Source of the DNA: DATGFB01 sp032160545
GTDB lineage: Bacteria > Actinomycetota > Actinomycetes > Mycobacteriales > Jatrophihabitantaceae
DNA length: 35,944 bases
Assembly (NCBI GenBank): GCA_032160545.1
Contig: JAVHVN010000074.1
Location: forward strand, 1 to 35,944
Direction: 5' to 3'
Shown here: positions 8,298-16,904 of the stretch, piece by piece
How the letters are laid out: each line of letters starts with the position of its first letter
Numbering within the stretch: the first letter of the stretch is position 1
Made by a program: the position numbers and the translations under genes
The notes under the pieces: model-generated
What the model was told of the DNA's origin: nothing
Seen by the model: only the letters and a program-made list of their open reading frames with translations
The model's database searches: none

Positions 8298-9611
8298 TCA
8301 GACATAGGTCTGACTCACGACGGTCTGGGGCGGCAGGGGGTTCTGGTACACCCGCACCTCGGTCATCATTCCGCCGGGGCCGGGTGGCGCCCCGAAGTTC
8401 GACAGCCGCCGCCAGTCACGGTTCTTGAACTGGTAGACGTTGTAGTTGCCACGGCCGTCCGAGCCGGACGCGCGGCTCGCTGCGTACGGGGGGGCGTCGA
8501 GCAGCACGTCACGCGCCTCACCTGGGCCGATGTACAGAGTGTTCGTCCAGTACGAGGTGTCCACCGCACCCGGCCCGGTGCCGTTGCGCAGGAGCGAGGC
8601 GTCCTGGCCGATGACGTGCATCGAGATGCCGGGCAGCTGCATCGCGTGCTGCTGGTAGCCGAGATTGGCCAGGCGCAGCAGGACCCGATCGCCAGGGTTC
8701 ACCTGGATGAGCGCGGAGTTCGGCTGGCTGTGGTCGACAGCGTCGCCGTAGTTCGGGTTCGGCGTCTCGACGCGCAGAGCCGCGGGCAGGCTCGGGTCGT
8801 CATTGGGCAGCACCGTCTGCGGGTAGGTGCGCCCGTTCATCGTGAACCACTGCGGGTCGTAGTCGGTGGCGATCGATTCCTGGATGTCGCGGTCACCGTC
8901 GTGGAAGTTGCGCCAGAGTTCGTTCAGCAGGATGGCGAAGTGCCGGTCGTAGCCGGTGGTGCCGTTGCCGTCGTTGTAGGCGAACTTGGTGAACGTCTTG
9001 GCGCCGACGGTCTTGGGCGTCCCGTCCTGCACCGGACGCACGAAGACCATGCCCGTCATGCCCATCTGCACGTGTTCGACGTCCTCGAAGTGACAGTGGT
9101 ACATGTACGTGCCCTCGCGATGCGGGCGGTAGAAGTACGTGATCTGCTTGCCGATCGGCACCGCCACCGATACCTCGGGCACACCGTCGTTGAGCGGGGA
9201 CGGCAGGTCGAAGCCGTGCCAGTGGATGGTGTGCGAATCCGCGAGGTCGGGCCGCTGGACGAGTCCGAGGTTGGTCAGCGTGATCTTGACGTCGTCGTTC
9301 TGGAGGAAGTCCAGGGTCGGCGCGGTGTGCTGCGCATGGCCCTTGTACGTCGAGATCAGGTCCGCGATGCTCTGGCTCGGGCTCACCGGGACGAACCCGA
9401 AGACGTACAGCGGGTTGCCCTCGCGGCCGGGCACGCTGATGTAGCCGTCCGTGCCGGCCAGCGCCAGCGTGCTCGGCGCTGCCGCCGCAGCCGTCGTGAT
9501 GCCGCGACTCAGTGCGCTCACCAGGCTGCCCGCCGCTATCGTGCCCACCGCGCCGAGACCTGCGGCTTTGATGAAGTCTCTCCGGCCGGGGCCGTGCTGG
9601 ACAGTCGCCAT
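8298..9611 (-). CDS. Multicopper-oxidase-like protein A: type-1 copper and half trinuclear site in domain 1, Tat-exported
   Basis: A 437-aa protein. The ATG at 9611 follows AAGGAG by 6 bases; an earlier in-frame ATG at 9659 overlaps the preceding stop. A twin-arginine signal is present (GRRDFIKAAGLGAVG, residues 9-23), fitting export of a folded metal protein. Domain 1 (about 55-195) holds HxxHxH at His127/130/132 (SHTIHWHG) and HCHx5Hx4M at His172, Cys173, His174, His180 and Met185. This is a full type-1 copper site plus half of the type-2/type-3 cluster. Domain 2 (about 215-425) has lost its ligands: HAMQLPG at 322 replaces HPFHLHG, and YQFKN at 393 replaces the final HxH. The type-1 site lies in domain 1, as in type-C two-domain oxidases or nitrite reductase. 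The missing half-site is present in protein B next door. Confidence 0.9.
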   Translation of the reverse strand: MATVQHGPGRRDFIKAAGLGAVGTIAAGSLVSALSRGITTAAAAAPSTLALAGTDGYISVPGREGNPLYVFGFVPVSPSQSIADLISTYKGHAQHTAPTLDFLQNDDVKITLTNLGLVQRPDLADSHTIHWHGFDLPSPLNDGVPEVSVAVPIGKQITYFYRPHREGTYMYHCHFEDVEHVQMGMTGMVFVRPVQDGTPKTVGAKTFTKFAYNDGNGTTGYDRHFAILLNELWRNFHDGDRDIQESIATDYDPQWFTMNGRTYPQTVLPNDDPSLPAALRVETPNPNYGDAVDHSQPNSALIQVNPGDRVLLRLANLGYQQHAMQLPGISMHVIGQDASLLRNGTGPGAVDTSYWTNTLYIGPGEARDVLLDAPPYAASRASGSDGRGNYNVYQFKNRDWRRLSNFGAPPGPGGMMTEVRVYQNPLPPQTVVSQTYV

Positions 9612-9655
9612 CCCATCCTCCTTCGAGGCACCGGGTCGGGTGCCATTGCCGCCGG

Positions 9656-12600
9656 TCATGCGAGCGGCACCCGGATGCCCACGAGCTCGTCCGCGCCGAG
9701 ATCCCACGGCGTACGGACCCTGAGGGTGCGCAACATCGGTCGGTACTGGCTGTCGTAGTCGCCGCCGCCGAGGTTGGTCGCGGACGGCGTGCCGGACGGG
9801 GCCGCCACAGCGGTCGCGGCGCACGGGAGGTTTGCGGTTGCCGGTGCCGGGAACGCCGTGTTCGAGCAGCGCACGCCGGTATCGATCAAGGGCGAGGCTC
9901 CGGTGAGGTGGTAGTCGCCGGTCAGCCCGACCGGCGGATCGGCACCCGTGATCGTCACCGCCGCGGTCTGCGGGTCGAGCCGCGATCCGGTCACCAACAG
10001 CACCGGCGCGAACGGCGCTACGAAGCCCGGGTTGACTCCGACCACGTTGCCCTGACCTGCCGGCACCGCGTGCTGCACCCCGTTCGGGCCGAGGATCTGC
10101 CCGTTGGTCAGGTCGGAGTACCTCGGCGTGAACGTGTCGGCGTTGTTCGTCGTCCCGTGGATCTCGAAGTCGATGAATCCGTGGTCAACGAGAGTCGCCC
10201 CGGGGCCGGACTGGCTGAGCGTGAACGCGTTGTTGTTCCAGAAGATGTTGTTGAACAGCGCGGCCGGCCGCGAGAAGTCCGGCGAACCCGCAGGCAGCGT
10301 CGCCTGGAACAGCGGGTCGTTGCGCTCCGATGCGAGACCCGCCGAGTGCGGGTTGCCGTCGGAGCTTTCGCTCGATCCGGTCGCCACGTTGTTGGCGACG
10401 GTGTTGTTGACGATCCGCACGTTCGAGGCGTCGTTGAGCATCATGGCGCCGCCGATGTTGGCAGCTCCGTTGTCGACGATCTGGTTGTTGCGCACGTTGA
10501 TCGCCGCGGTGAGCGCATCGAGCACGTACAGCCCGCCACCGTCGTCACCCGAGTAGTTGCTCTGGATCAGATTGCGGTCGACGTTCACCGTTCCGGTGCC
10601 GTCGCCGAGGCCGCCGCCGACCGGCAGTTCGGACTCGATGGCGAGGCCCGCCCCGGCGTCGACCGAGTTGTTGTAGTAGATCTGGTTGTCGTGGATGTTG
10701 CCGCCGGGGCTGAGTCCGATGTGCGACACGCCGGCACCGTAGTTGAAGCTGAAGTTGGAGCAGACGATGTTGCTCGCGACCTCGTAGTTGTTCGAGCCGT
10801 AGAAGATGCCGATGCCGCCGGCTTGGGCGAGACCGCCGTTGCCGATCAGTCGGTCGTTGGCGATCCGGACGTTGTAGTTGTGGCTGGTGTGATCGTAAGG
10901 CTGACCGATGCCGATGCCGCCGGCGACGATGCCCGAGTTGTTCTCGAGCACGTTGTTCGTCAGCTGCATGTTGTTCGCGTGCGCCTGCAGTTGGATGCCG
11001 CCGCTGCCCTCGCCCTGGCCGGAGATCAGGCCGATGCCGTCGATCCGAGCAGCACCGATGCCGGACGGGTACGCGGTCGTCGTCTTCGCGACCGCGGTGA
11101 TGCCGGCTCCGCTGAGCACCGGGTGCGACACGTCCACTCCCGCGTACGGAGCGTGTGCAGACACCGTGGCGTCGTAGGCTGTCGTGTTCTGCTGGAAGTA
11201 CACGCCGTCGATGACCGAGCCCTTGATGTGGAACCGGGTGTCCTCTGGACTGCGCGCGAGCAGCTCGTGGGCGCCGATGATCCCGCCCGGCCCGACGCCC
11301 TGGATCTTGACGGGCTTCCACTGCAGGACGTTCTCGTTGTAAACACCTTGCGACAGGACGAGCAACGGCCATTCTCCGAAGCTGTTCTGGGTCGCTGCGT
11401 CGATCGCGTTCTGCAGCGCGTGCGGGTTGCTGCCCACGGGCGGCGGAGCCGCCACGTTGACGACCTGCGGCGTGTAGCGCACCGCGCCGGAGCCGGCGCC
11501 GTTCGCACCGAGCACGTGCAGCGTGATGCCGTTGACCGTCGACACGCCGCCGTTGGCCAGCGCTGTCACTATGTTCAGCTGCTTCGGACCGGGCCGGAAC
11601 GTGATGGTGTTGATCGCCGGCACCTGGATGACGATGGTGTCCGGGTTGGCGCCCGAACCCGGCGTCCAGCTGACGATCCCTCCGCTGGCCCGGGTCAGCG
11701 TCGTGACGGTGCCATCGGGATCGGTCAGCGTGACCCGCCCGCCGGTCGCGTTGGTCGGACCCGCGGTGCCGATGAAGTCACCCTGGATGGTGACCCGGCG
11801 TGCGGTGCCGGCGTCCGTCGCGTTGACGAACGGCCGGGACACGCCCAGCAGCTCGGGACGCGCCGGATCGGCCGGGTCCTCGCACGCCGATCCGGACAGC
11901 GGGATGAGCGGCAGGTCCAGCTGTGTGGACAGACCTGGCCACGACTCTGCCGGGGTCGTCTCGGTACGCAGGTTCGGGTTGAAGTTCGCGTTGGGGTGCG
12001 CGATCGAGCCGGCATCGTTCACCTTGACGAGGTACATGCCCGGGCAGGGACCCTGCGGGATCGGGCAGTTCAGCGTCTCCGTCGACGGAATGAGCGCCTC
12101 GAACGTTCCGTCCGGACTCGTGGTCGCCGTGGTGAGCAACCGCCAGTTGTTCGCGTCGTAGGGCAGGTTGACGTTGGGCACGGTGTCGACGCGGGCGTAG
12201 ATGCCGACCGGAATGCCGGCGATGGGCCGCGGCTCGCCGTACCACGGCGACTGCTGGTTGCGCTCGAAGTAGACGTCGTTGAACACCTGGCCGACGAACC
12301 GACCTGGCTCGGCCACGTCGCCGATGCGGGTGTCAGTCGCGTTCGTGCCATTCGGGTCGGTGATGAAGTTGGTCATCATGTTGAAGTCGGCGTTCGCGTT
12401 CTGCCCGTTGGTCAGCACGACGAGTCGCTTGTCGCACAACGGAGCGTGGGCACCGCTGACTCCGGAGTAGTTGCTGCGCGTCACCAGCGTGGACTGGTCG
12501 ATGACGTGGTTGTCACCGGTGCACGGTGGCGGCGGGATGGCCGGGGTGAAGTGGTTGCCGAGGTCGACGTTGACGTCCTCCTCCTTCACCGGCCGGTAGA

Positions 12601-14893
12601 GGCAGCCGTTGCCGCCACCGGGCACAGTCCCCTTGGCGCTGCTCACGTTAGGGTTGGCAGCGTCGGTGTTGCAGGCGCGCGTGTCGGTGCTGTCCGTCGG
12701 CATGACCGCGTGCGTGATGTAGGTCCCGGCCTTCAGCGCAACCGGGTCGGTGCCGCCGATGCACGTGCCGTCGTCAGCGGCCAGGTCGTAGCCGGTCGGG
12801 CAGTAGTCGGCGAACGCGTAGCCACCGTCGAACGCACCGTCCTTCGTGTGCTGACCGCCCAGCGGGACCTCGAGGCAGTTCGGCCCGATGATGGGGTTGA
12901 ACTGCGACGTGATGTCGGCGCCGCTGAAGTCGCGGATCGGGTTGCAGCTCTGCGTGAAGGTGTTGCCGCCCGGCTGCGGGTCCTGGCCGGCGCTCGGGTG
13001 CTGCCAGTGGTCCGTGACGTACTTGTTCAGGACGACGTCGTCATTGGTGTTGGGCTGGCCGTCCGGACCAGGGCCCTCCAGGTACACGGCGACGTCTGGA
13101 ATCGCGGGCTCGTAGTCCTCGTGCGCCTGGAACCGGGCGTCGAACTCGTTGCGCGTGGTGCTGAAGTAGGTGATGCCGACGATCTGGCCAGGCGTGCCGG
13201 CCGGGTAGTCACGCTTGCCCCAGTCCACGGTCGCACGGTGGCCCTCGAGCGGCTTCTGGTTGGTCAGCAGGCCGCCACCCTGACTCGTCGGGAGGCACGG
13301 GTTCGCCGGAACCGCGGGCGGCTCGACGGCGCACGACGGGACTACCGCGCCGGTGTGCTCGTCATGCACCGACGGTCCGGGTGTCGCCGAGAACCTCGCG
13401 AAGCCCTGCTCGCTGATGATCCACCGGCCGAGCGGGCCGCCTTCTGACGTCGGGTACTCGTAGTAACCCGATCCGTTGGTGAAGGTGCTTTCCTTGATGG
13501 ACCCGTCACGCCAGCGCTGGTCCATGTCGGTGTTCGGGATCGTCGCGTCGATCCCCTGGTCGAATTTGCCGTTGTTGTTGACGTCCTTGTACACGTGGCC
13601 GTCCAGCCAGCCGAACCAGCGCGAGACCCCGATGCCGACCTCGCCGTTGTCGGCGGTGTCGTTGACGTCGACGACCTGCCCGTTCGCGACCGTCACCGAC
13701 TTGTGCCGGATGATGTAGCTCAGCTGCTCGTCCCAGATCGAGAGGTTGTACGTCCCGGTCGGGACGTTCTGGATGTCGAAGTTGCCGTCAGCGTCGCCCT
13801 GGCCGATGTACACGGTGCGGTCGCTGGCGCTGTCGCTCAGCGCGACGAACGGGTTCTGGACGGGCTCGTCGTACGTGCCGTTGGTGTAGGGCGCCCATTC
13901 GACCCAGTTGCGCGCACGACCGGTGATCTCGCCGGTGCCCGAGGTGCTGAAGTGCTGCGGTGCGCAGACGAAGCCGAACCAGTAGGCGGTGCGGTTGTCC
14001 GGGGGCTCCCAGAGCTGCTCACCCGGTGCACCGGTGCCGTCGCTGCCTTCCTCGACGGGCGCCTGCAACTGCAGGCCGCCGTCGATGGTCGTCGTCTGGT
14101 ACCACTGGCTGCTCGGATCGCTGTTGCATGGGCCGGCCGGCGGGTGCACGTCGATGAAGTACGTAGCCGGGCCAAGGTCGTTCACCTGGACGAAGCCGTC
14201 GGTGCCCGTGAGGCAGTTGCCGTTGCACAGCGGGTGGTTGTTGTAGTCCACGGTGACTGCGGTGTGGGTCTGCTCCTCGAGCCCGATGCGGAAGCCGTTC
14301 AGGCCGCCTTCTTCGGTGTCCGGGGCGCCGTTCGCCCAGGCATTGTCCTGGAACACGAAGACCCGGATCTTGCCCAGCGGCAACGGGTGGGCGTCGCTCT
14401 GCTCGGTGAGATCGATTCGCTCGGTAAGCGCTCCGAGCGCGTTGGCGTCGCCGGGCAGGTTGACGTACGCGCCCCACATCTTGTGATCGACGGCGCGGAC
14501 CGAGATCAGGTAACGACCGGCGTCCAGACGGACCGTGTTCCGCGCCTCGCTGCCCTCACGGACGATCGGGCTGTTGCTCTCGGTGCTCAGGGCCAGCGGA
14601 TCGCTGGGCAGCTTGGTGTTGTCGAGGTTGACGATGTAGTTGAACTTGGCCAGCGGCGTGCCGGACACCATGTCCCGAGCGTCGACGGTCACCGAGCAGC
14701 CACCCGACGGACAGCTCGCCGCGGCGGACGCGGGCGGTACGAGGCCCGAACTCACGACCGTGACGAACCCGGCCGCGACGAGCAGTACCGCTGCTTGCGC
14801 CACCAGTCGCCGGATGCGCCCGCGCCTGGACCGGCTGAGCAGAGCTGCAGAGACCGTCACGGTCGAGATGTGGCTCGGCTGCTGTGCAGGCAT
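9656..14893 (-). CDS. Giant secreted protein: SdrD-B-like modules and parallel beta-helix
   Basis: A 1745-aa exported protein, first gene of the copper-oxidase operon. I chose the ATG at 14893 (GGAAGG upstream); a GTG at 14914 is possible. The signal segment is at about 25-58 (AAVLLVAAGFVTVVSSG). Several SdrD-B/CNA-B-like modules follow, for example about 430 (GWLDGHVYKDVNNNGKFD) and 870 (GQVFNDVYFERN), with GxYxLS-type strands and Asp/Asn loops likely to bind calcium. An IPT/TIG-like segment is near 1015 (LLGVSRPFV). From about 1150 to 1570 there is a right-handed beta-helix rich in NN/DN turns (IHDNQIYYNN, VRNNQIVDNG, RIVNNTVANN), of the pectate-lyase/NosD fold. The C-terminus ends DLGADELVG, like surface proteins of this type. 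No catalytic residues can be assigned and no LPxTG anchor is seen. It probably serves as a surface scaffold for the oxidases, encoded directly downstream (44-bp gap to A). Confidence 0.85.
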   Translation of the reverse strand: MPAQQPSHISTVTVSAALLSRSRRGRIRRLVAQAAVLLVAAGFVTVVSSGLVPPASAAASCPSGGCSVTVDARDMVSGTPLAKFNYIVNLDNTKLPSDPLALSTESNSPIVREGSEARNTVRLDAGRYLISVRAVDHKMWGAYVNLPGDANALGALTERIDLTEQSDAHPLPLGKIRVFVFQDNAWANGAPDTEEGGLNGFRIGLEEQTHTAVTVDYNNHPLCNGNCLTGTDGFVQVNDLGPATYFIDVHPPAGPCNSDPSSQWYQTTTIDGGLQLQAPVEEGSDGTGAPGEQLWEPPDNRTAYWFGFVCAPQHFSTSGTGEITGRARNWVEWAPYTNGTYDEPVQNPFVALSDSASDRTVYIGQGDADGNFDIQNVPTGTYNLSIWDEQLSYIIRHKSVTVANGQVVDVNDTADNGEVGIGVSRWFGWLDGHVYKDVNNNGKFDQGIDATIPNTDMDQRWRDGSIKESTFTNGSGYYEYPTSEGGPLGRWIISEQGFARFSATPGPSVHDEHTGAVVPSCAVEPPAVPANPCLPTSQGGGLLTNQKPLEGHRATVDWGKRDYPAGTPGQIVGITYFSTTRNEFDARFQAHEDYEPAIPDVAVYLEGPGPDGQPNTNDDVVLNKYVTDHWQHPSAGQDPQPGGNTFTQSCNPIRDFSGADITSQFNPIIGPNCLEVPLGGQHTKDGAFDGGYAFADYCPTGYDLAADDGTCIGGTDPVALKAGTYITHAVMPTDSTDTRACNTDAANPNVSSAKGTVPGGGNGCLYRPVKEEDVNVDLGNHFTPAIPPPPCTGDNHVIDQSTLVTRSNYSGVSGAHAPLCDKRLVVLTNGQNANADFNMMTNFITDPNGTNATDTRIGDVAEPGRFVGQVFNDVYFERNQQSPWYGEPRPIAGIPVGIYARVDTVPNVNLPYDANNWRLLTTATTSPDGTFEALIPSTETLNCPIPQGPCPGMYLVKVNDAGSIAHPNANFNPNLRTETTPAESWPGLSTQLDLPLIPLSGSACEDPADPARPELLGVSRPFVNATDAGTARRVTIQGDFIGTAGPTNATGGRVTLTDPDGTVTTLTRASGGIVSWTPGSGANPDTIVIQVPAINTITFRPGPKQLNIVTALANGGVSTVNGITLHVLGANGAGSGAVRYTPQVVNVAAPPPVGSNPHALQNAIDAATQNSFGEWPLLVLSQGVYNENVLQWKPVKIQGVGPGGIIGAHELLARSPEDTRFHIKGSVIDGVYFQQNTTAYDATVSAHAPYAGVDVSHPVLSGAGITAVAKTTTAYPSGIGAARIDGIGLISGQGEGSGGIQLQAHANNMQLTNNVLENNSGIVAGGIGIGQPYDHTSHNYNVRIANDRLIGNGGLAQAGGIGIFYGSNNYEVASNIVCSNFSFNYGAGVSHIGLSPGGNIHDNQIYYNNSVDAGAGLAIESELPVGGGLGDGTGTVNVDRNLIQSNYSGDDGGGLYVLDALTAAINVRNNQIVDNGAANIGGAMMLNDASNVRIVNNTVANNVATGSSESSDGNPHSAGLASERNDPLFQATLPAGSPDFSRPAALFNNIFWNNNAFTLSQSGPGATLVDHGFIDFEIHGTTNNADTFTPRYSDLTNGQILGPNGVQHAVPAGQGNVVGVNPGFVAPFAPVLLVTGSRLDPQTAAVTITGADPPVGLTGDYHLTGASPLIDTGVRCSNTAFPAPATANLPCAATAVAAPSGTPSATNLGGGDYDSQYRPMLRTLRVRTPWDLGADELVGIRVPLA

Positions 14894-14979
14894 CGGATCC
14901 GCCCTTCCCCGCACGACACGCGCCGGCGGATGCTGGCACTCGCGGCGAATCGTGGGGCCGCAGCAGGGAAGGAGAGCGA

Positions 14980-15023
14980 TTCATGACGACTTCCTCATCC
15001 GGGCGTCATGAACGCGTCATGAC
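14980..15023 (-). promoter_or_regulatory. Four tandem 11-bp direct repeats upstream of the oxidase operon (predicted response-regulator operator)
   Basis: Read on the minus strand from 15023 to 14980, four contiguous 11-mers occur. Units 1 and 2 match NTCATGACGCN, unit 3 is degenerate (CGGATGAGGAA), and unit 4 is GTCGTCATGAA. They overlap the last codons of the histidine kinase gene and end 86 bp before the ATG at 14893. A -10-like CACGAT lies at 14954-14949, and CGCGAGTGCCA at 14944-14934. OmpR/PhoB-family regulators bind direct repeats with an 11-bp period. The same arrangement precedes the divergent copper operon at 16905-16937. Confidence 0.7.
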
Positions 15024-16094
15024 ACCTCGCGATGGCGCACGCTGCGCGTCGACCACCGGCGCGACGAGGTTCGGCCCTTTGATCGGAAGGGAGAAGATGA
15101 GCGCCGCGCCGCCGTCGGGCCCGGACTCGGCGAGCACCGAGCCGCCATGCGTCTCGACCACGGCCTTCACGATGGCGAGTCCCATCCCGGTGTTGCCCCG
15201 CCACCCGCTTCGGAAGCTGTCGAAGACGAAGTCGAGTTCACCGGCCGGTATTCCGACGCCGTCGTCCTCGATGATGACTGCGACCGTCGTGCCGTCGGTT
15301 CGGGCCGAGATGGCAATGCGTCCGCCGGCGTCGGTGTACCGGACGGCGTTGTCGAGCAGGCTGTCGACGACGGTCGTCAGCCGCTCCGGATCGGCCACCA
15401 ACCACCCCGCACGGCCGTCGAGCGACCACTGCCGATCGGCGACCGGACGCCATCGTTTGACTGTCTGCTGCAGTAGTGCATCGAGATCCACCGGCTCGGG
15501 ACGGAACGTCGACTGTTCGTCCATCTGCGCCAAGGTGAGCAGCCGCGAGGCGATCCGCTCCAGCTTGGCCAGCTCGTCGAGCACGATTCCCGAGTCCTCG
15601 CGAAGCTGAGGATGAGTGGCTTGGTCACGGATCAGTTCGGTGAATCCCCGCGCCACCGTGACCGGGGTACGCAGCTCATGCGAGGCGAACCGGACGAAAC
15701 GTCGTTGCGCGTCGCGAGTCTGTCGTTCGCTTTCGGCCGCCGCGCGTGCCTCGCTGACGGCCGACGCGCGCCGCCGGACGTGCCAGACCATCGAGAGAAA
15801 GACCATGGTCATCAGCGGGACCTCGCTCGTCTCCTCCCAGCGAATGACCCCGTTGCGCACGTGGCCGACCAACGCGATGCCGGTGGAGATGCAAACCAGG
15901 GTGAGGACGATGCTCGTCTTGACCGCCGACCAGGGCTGCAGGCCGTACACCAGCGCGAGGCTGATCCACACGAAGTGGAACGGGACCGTTTCCGACCCGG
16001 GCAGCACGAACATCAATGCGACGTTCACGACAGCGAACGCCACCCACCCGAGGAACAGCCAGCGTTCAGCTCGCGATGAAGCAGTAGCCGACAT
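15006..16094 (-). CDS. Sensor histidine kinase
   Basis: A 362-aa membrane kinase. Four hydrophobic helices lie in residues 13-105 with only short loops, so signal sensing is probably within the membrane or through a partner. A coiled linker (about 106-130) leads to the HisKA domain, with phospho-acceptor His139 (FASHELRTPVTVARG). The HATPase domain has its N box at Asn249 (LLDNAVRYT), G1 at Asp278 (EDDGVGIP) and G2 at 302 (NTGMGLAIVK). The start codon lies inside the response-regulator gene (29-bp overlap), so the two are coupled. Its last codons overlap the repeat array that precedes the oxidase operon. The context suggests it senses copper, the oxidase substrate or envelope redox state; the signal itself cannot be read from the sequence. 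Confidence 0.93.
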   Translation of the reverse strand: MSATASSRAERWLFLGWVAFAVVNVALMFVLPGSETVPFHFVWISLALVYGLQPWSAVKTSIVLTLVCISTGIALVGHVRNGVIRWEETSEVPLMTMVFLSMVWHVRRRASAVSEARAAAESERQTRDAQRRFVRFASHELRTPVTVARGFTELIRDQATHPQLREDSGIVLDELAKLERIASRLLTLAQMDEQSTFRPEPVDLDALLQQTVKRWRPVADRQWSLDGRAGWLVADPERLTTVVDSLLDNAVRYTDAGGRIAISARTDGTTVAVIIEDDGVGIPAGELDFVFDSFRSGWRGNTGMGLAIVKAVVETHGGSVLAESGPDGGAALIFSLPIKGPNLVAPVVDAQRAPSRGVMTRS

Positions 16095-16731
16095 TGCGCA
16101 CCGTCTCGATCAGATCGCGCTCCAGTTTCGTCCGGAGCCGCCCCACGCAGACGTCGACCACATTGCTGCCCGGGTCGAAGGAGTACCCCCATACCGAGCC
16201 GAGCAGCTCCAACCGGGTGCACACCTCGTTCGCGCGCCGCATGAGGTGTTCCATCAACTCGAACTCACGCGTCGTCAGCGAGATCTCGCGGTCAGCCACT
16301 CTCAGCGAGCGCCGCTGCAGATCCAGGCTCGCACCGCCGGCTTCGAGCCACCGCACCGTTGCCGTTGCGTTGTGGTCGTCGACGCGGCGCTTCACCCGCT
16401 CGACGAGCTCGGCGATCGCGAAGGGCTTGGTCAGATAGTCGACGGCGCCGAGCCGTAGGCAGCGAACCCTGGATTCGACGTCGCCGACCGCCGACAGCAC
16501 CAGCACCCGCATTTTCGGGTCGGCCTCGACGACGCGGCGCAGCACTTCGTAACCGTTCAGATCGGGCAGCAGCAGATCCAGGATGATGAGGGCGTAGTCG
16601 TTGGCGCTCAACTGGCGCAGCGCGTCCGAGGCCGTCGCGGCCGAGTCGACGTGGTAGCCGTGCGCTTGGAGCGACCGGGCGACGAATCGGCAGATGCGTT
16701 GCTCGTCGTCGACGACGAGGACTGTCGTCAT
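16066..16731 (-). CDS. OmpR-family response regulator
   Basis: A 221-aa two-domain regulator. The ATG at 16731 is preceded by GGGGAGGG at good spacing; the frame continues upstream but without a better site. The receiver domain covers 1-115, with acidic pocket Asp8/Asp9 (VVDDEQ), phospho-acceptor Asp52 (LDLLLPD), switch Ser80 and Lys102 (YLTKPF). A winged-helix DNA-binding domain follows (about 125-221; EFELMEHLMR, VDVCVGRLRTKL, VRNVGYCF). It is co-transcribed with the kinase. The 11-bp tandem repeats in both nearby operon promoters are its most likely binding sites. They point away from this gene, so autoregulation is possible but not shown. Confidence 0.94.
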   Translation of the reverse strand: MTTVLVVDDEQRICRFVARSLQAHGYHVDSAATASDALRQLSANDYALIILDLLLPDLNGYEVLRRVVEADPKMRVLVLSAVGDVESRVRCLRLGAVDYLTKPFAIAELVERVKRRVDDHNATATVRWLEAGGASLDLQRRSLRVADREISLTTREFELMEHLMRRANEVCTRLELLGSVWGYSFDPGSNVVDVCVGRLRTKLERDLIETVRNVGYCFIAS

Positions 16732-16866
16732 GCTCGTCCCTCCCCGCGGGCCGCGCAGATTGCGGCGCTCGGAAGTTAGCTCCACGCTCATCCCGCCCAC
16801 ATCATCAATGCGCACCAGGTGCCTCATCCCCTTGGCCGATATGCACGCTGTGTATGCCGCGGTTGT

Positions 16867-16878
16867 GCCGAATTCGGC
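16867..16878. promoter_or_regulatory. Perfect 12-bp palindrome in the divergent control region
   Basis: GCCGAATTCGGC is identical to its reverse complement and lies 26 bp left of the direct-repeat array. It could be the operator of a dimeric regulator other than the response regulator, or a chance palindrome in GC-rich DNA. Confidence 0.3.
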
Positions 16879-16904
16879 GTGATTGGGGGGGCGCGAATGA
16901 GGGG

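Noticed and set aside
8088..9758. A 556-codon plus-strand frame opposite multicopper-like protein A
   Set aside because: It is an antisense shadow; protein A carries exact copper motifs and a Tat signal in the other direction.
9612..9824. Longer N-terminus for multicopper-like protein A
   Set aside because: The extra residues overlap the preceding gene and would bury the twin-arginine signal. The ATG at 9611 has an ideal ribosome site directly upstream.
9908..13447. An 1179-codon open frame on the plus strand opposite the giant secreted protein
   Set aside because: It is rich in Arg, Val and Asp with no domain or secondary-structure pattern. High GC leaves long antisense frames open, and the minus-strand protein has clear domains, signal and operon context.
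14980..15023. The tandem short repeats as a possible CRISPR or satellite array
   Set aside because: Units are 11 bp without spacers, and only three or four occur at each site. Orientation and distance to start codons fit regulator-binding sites.
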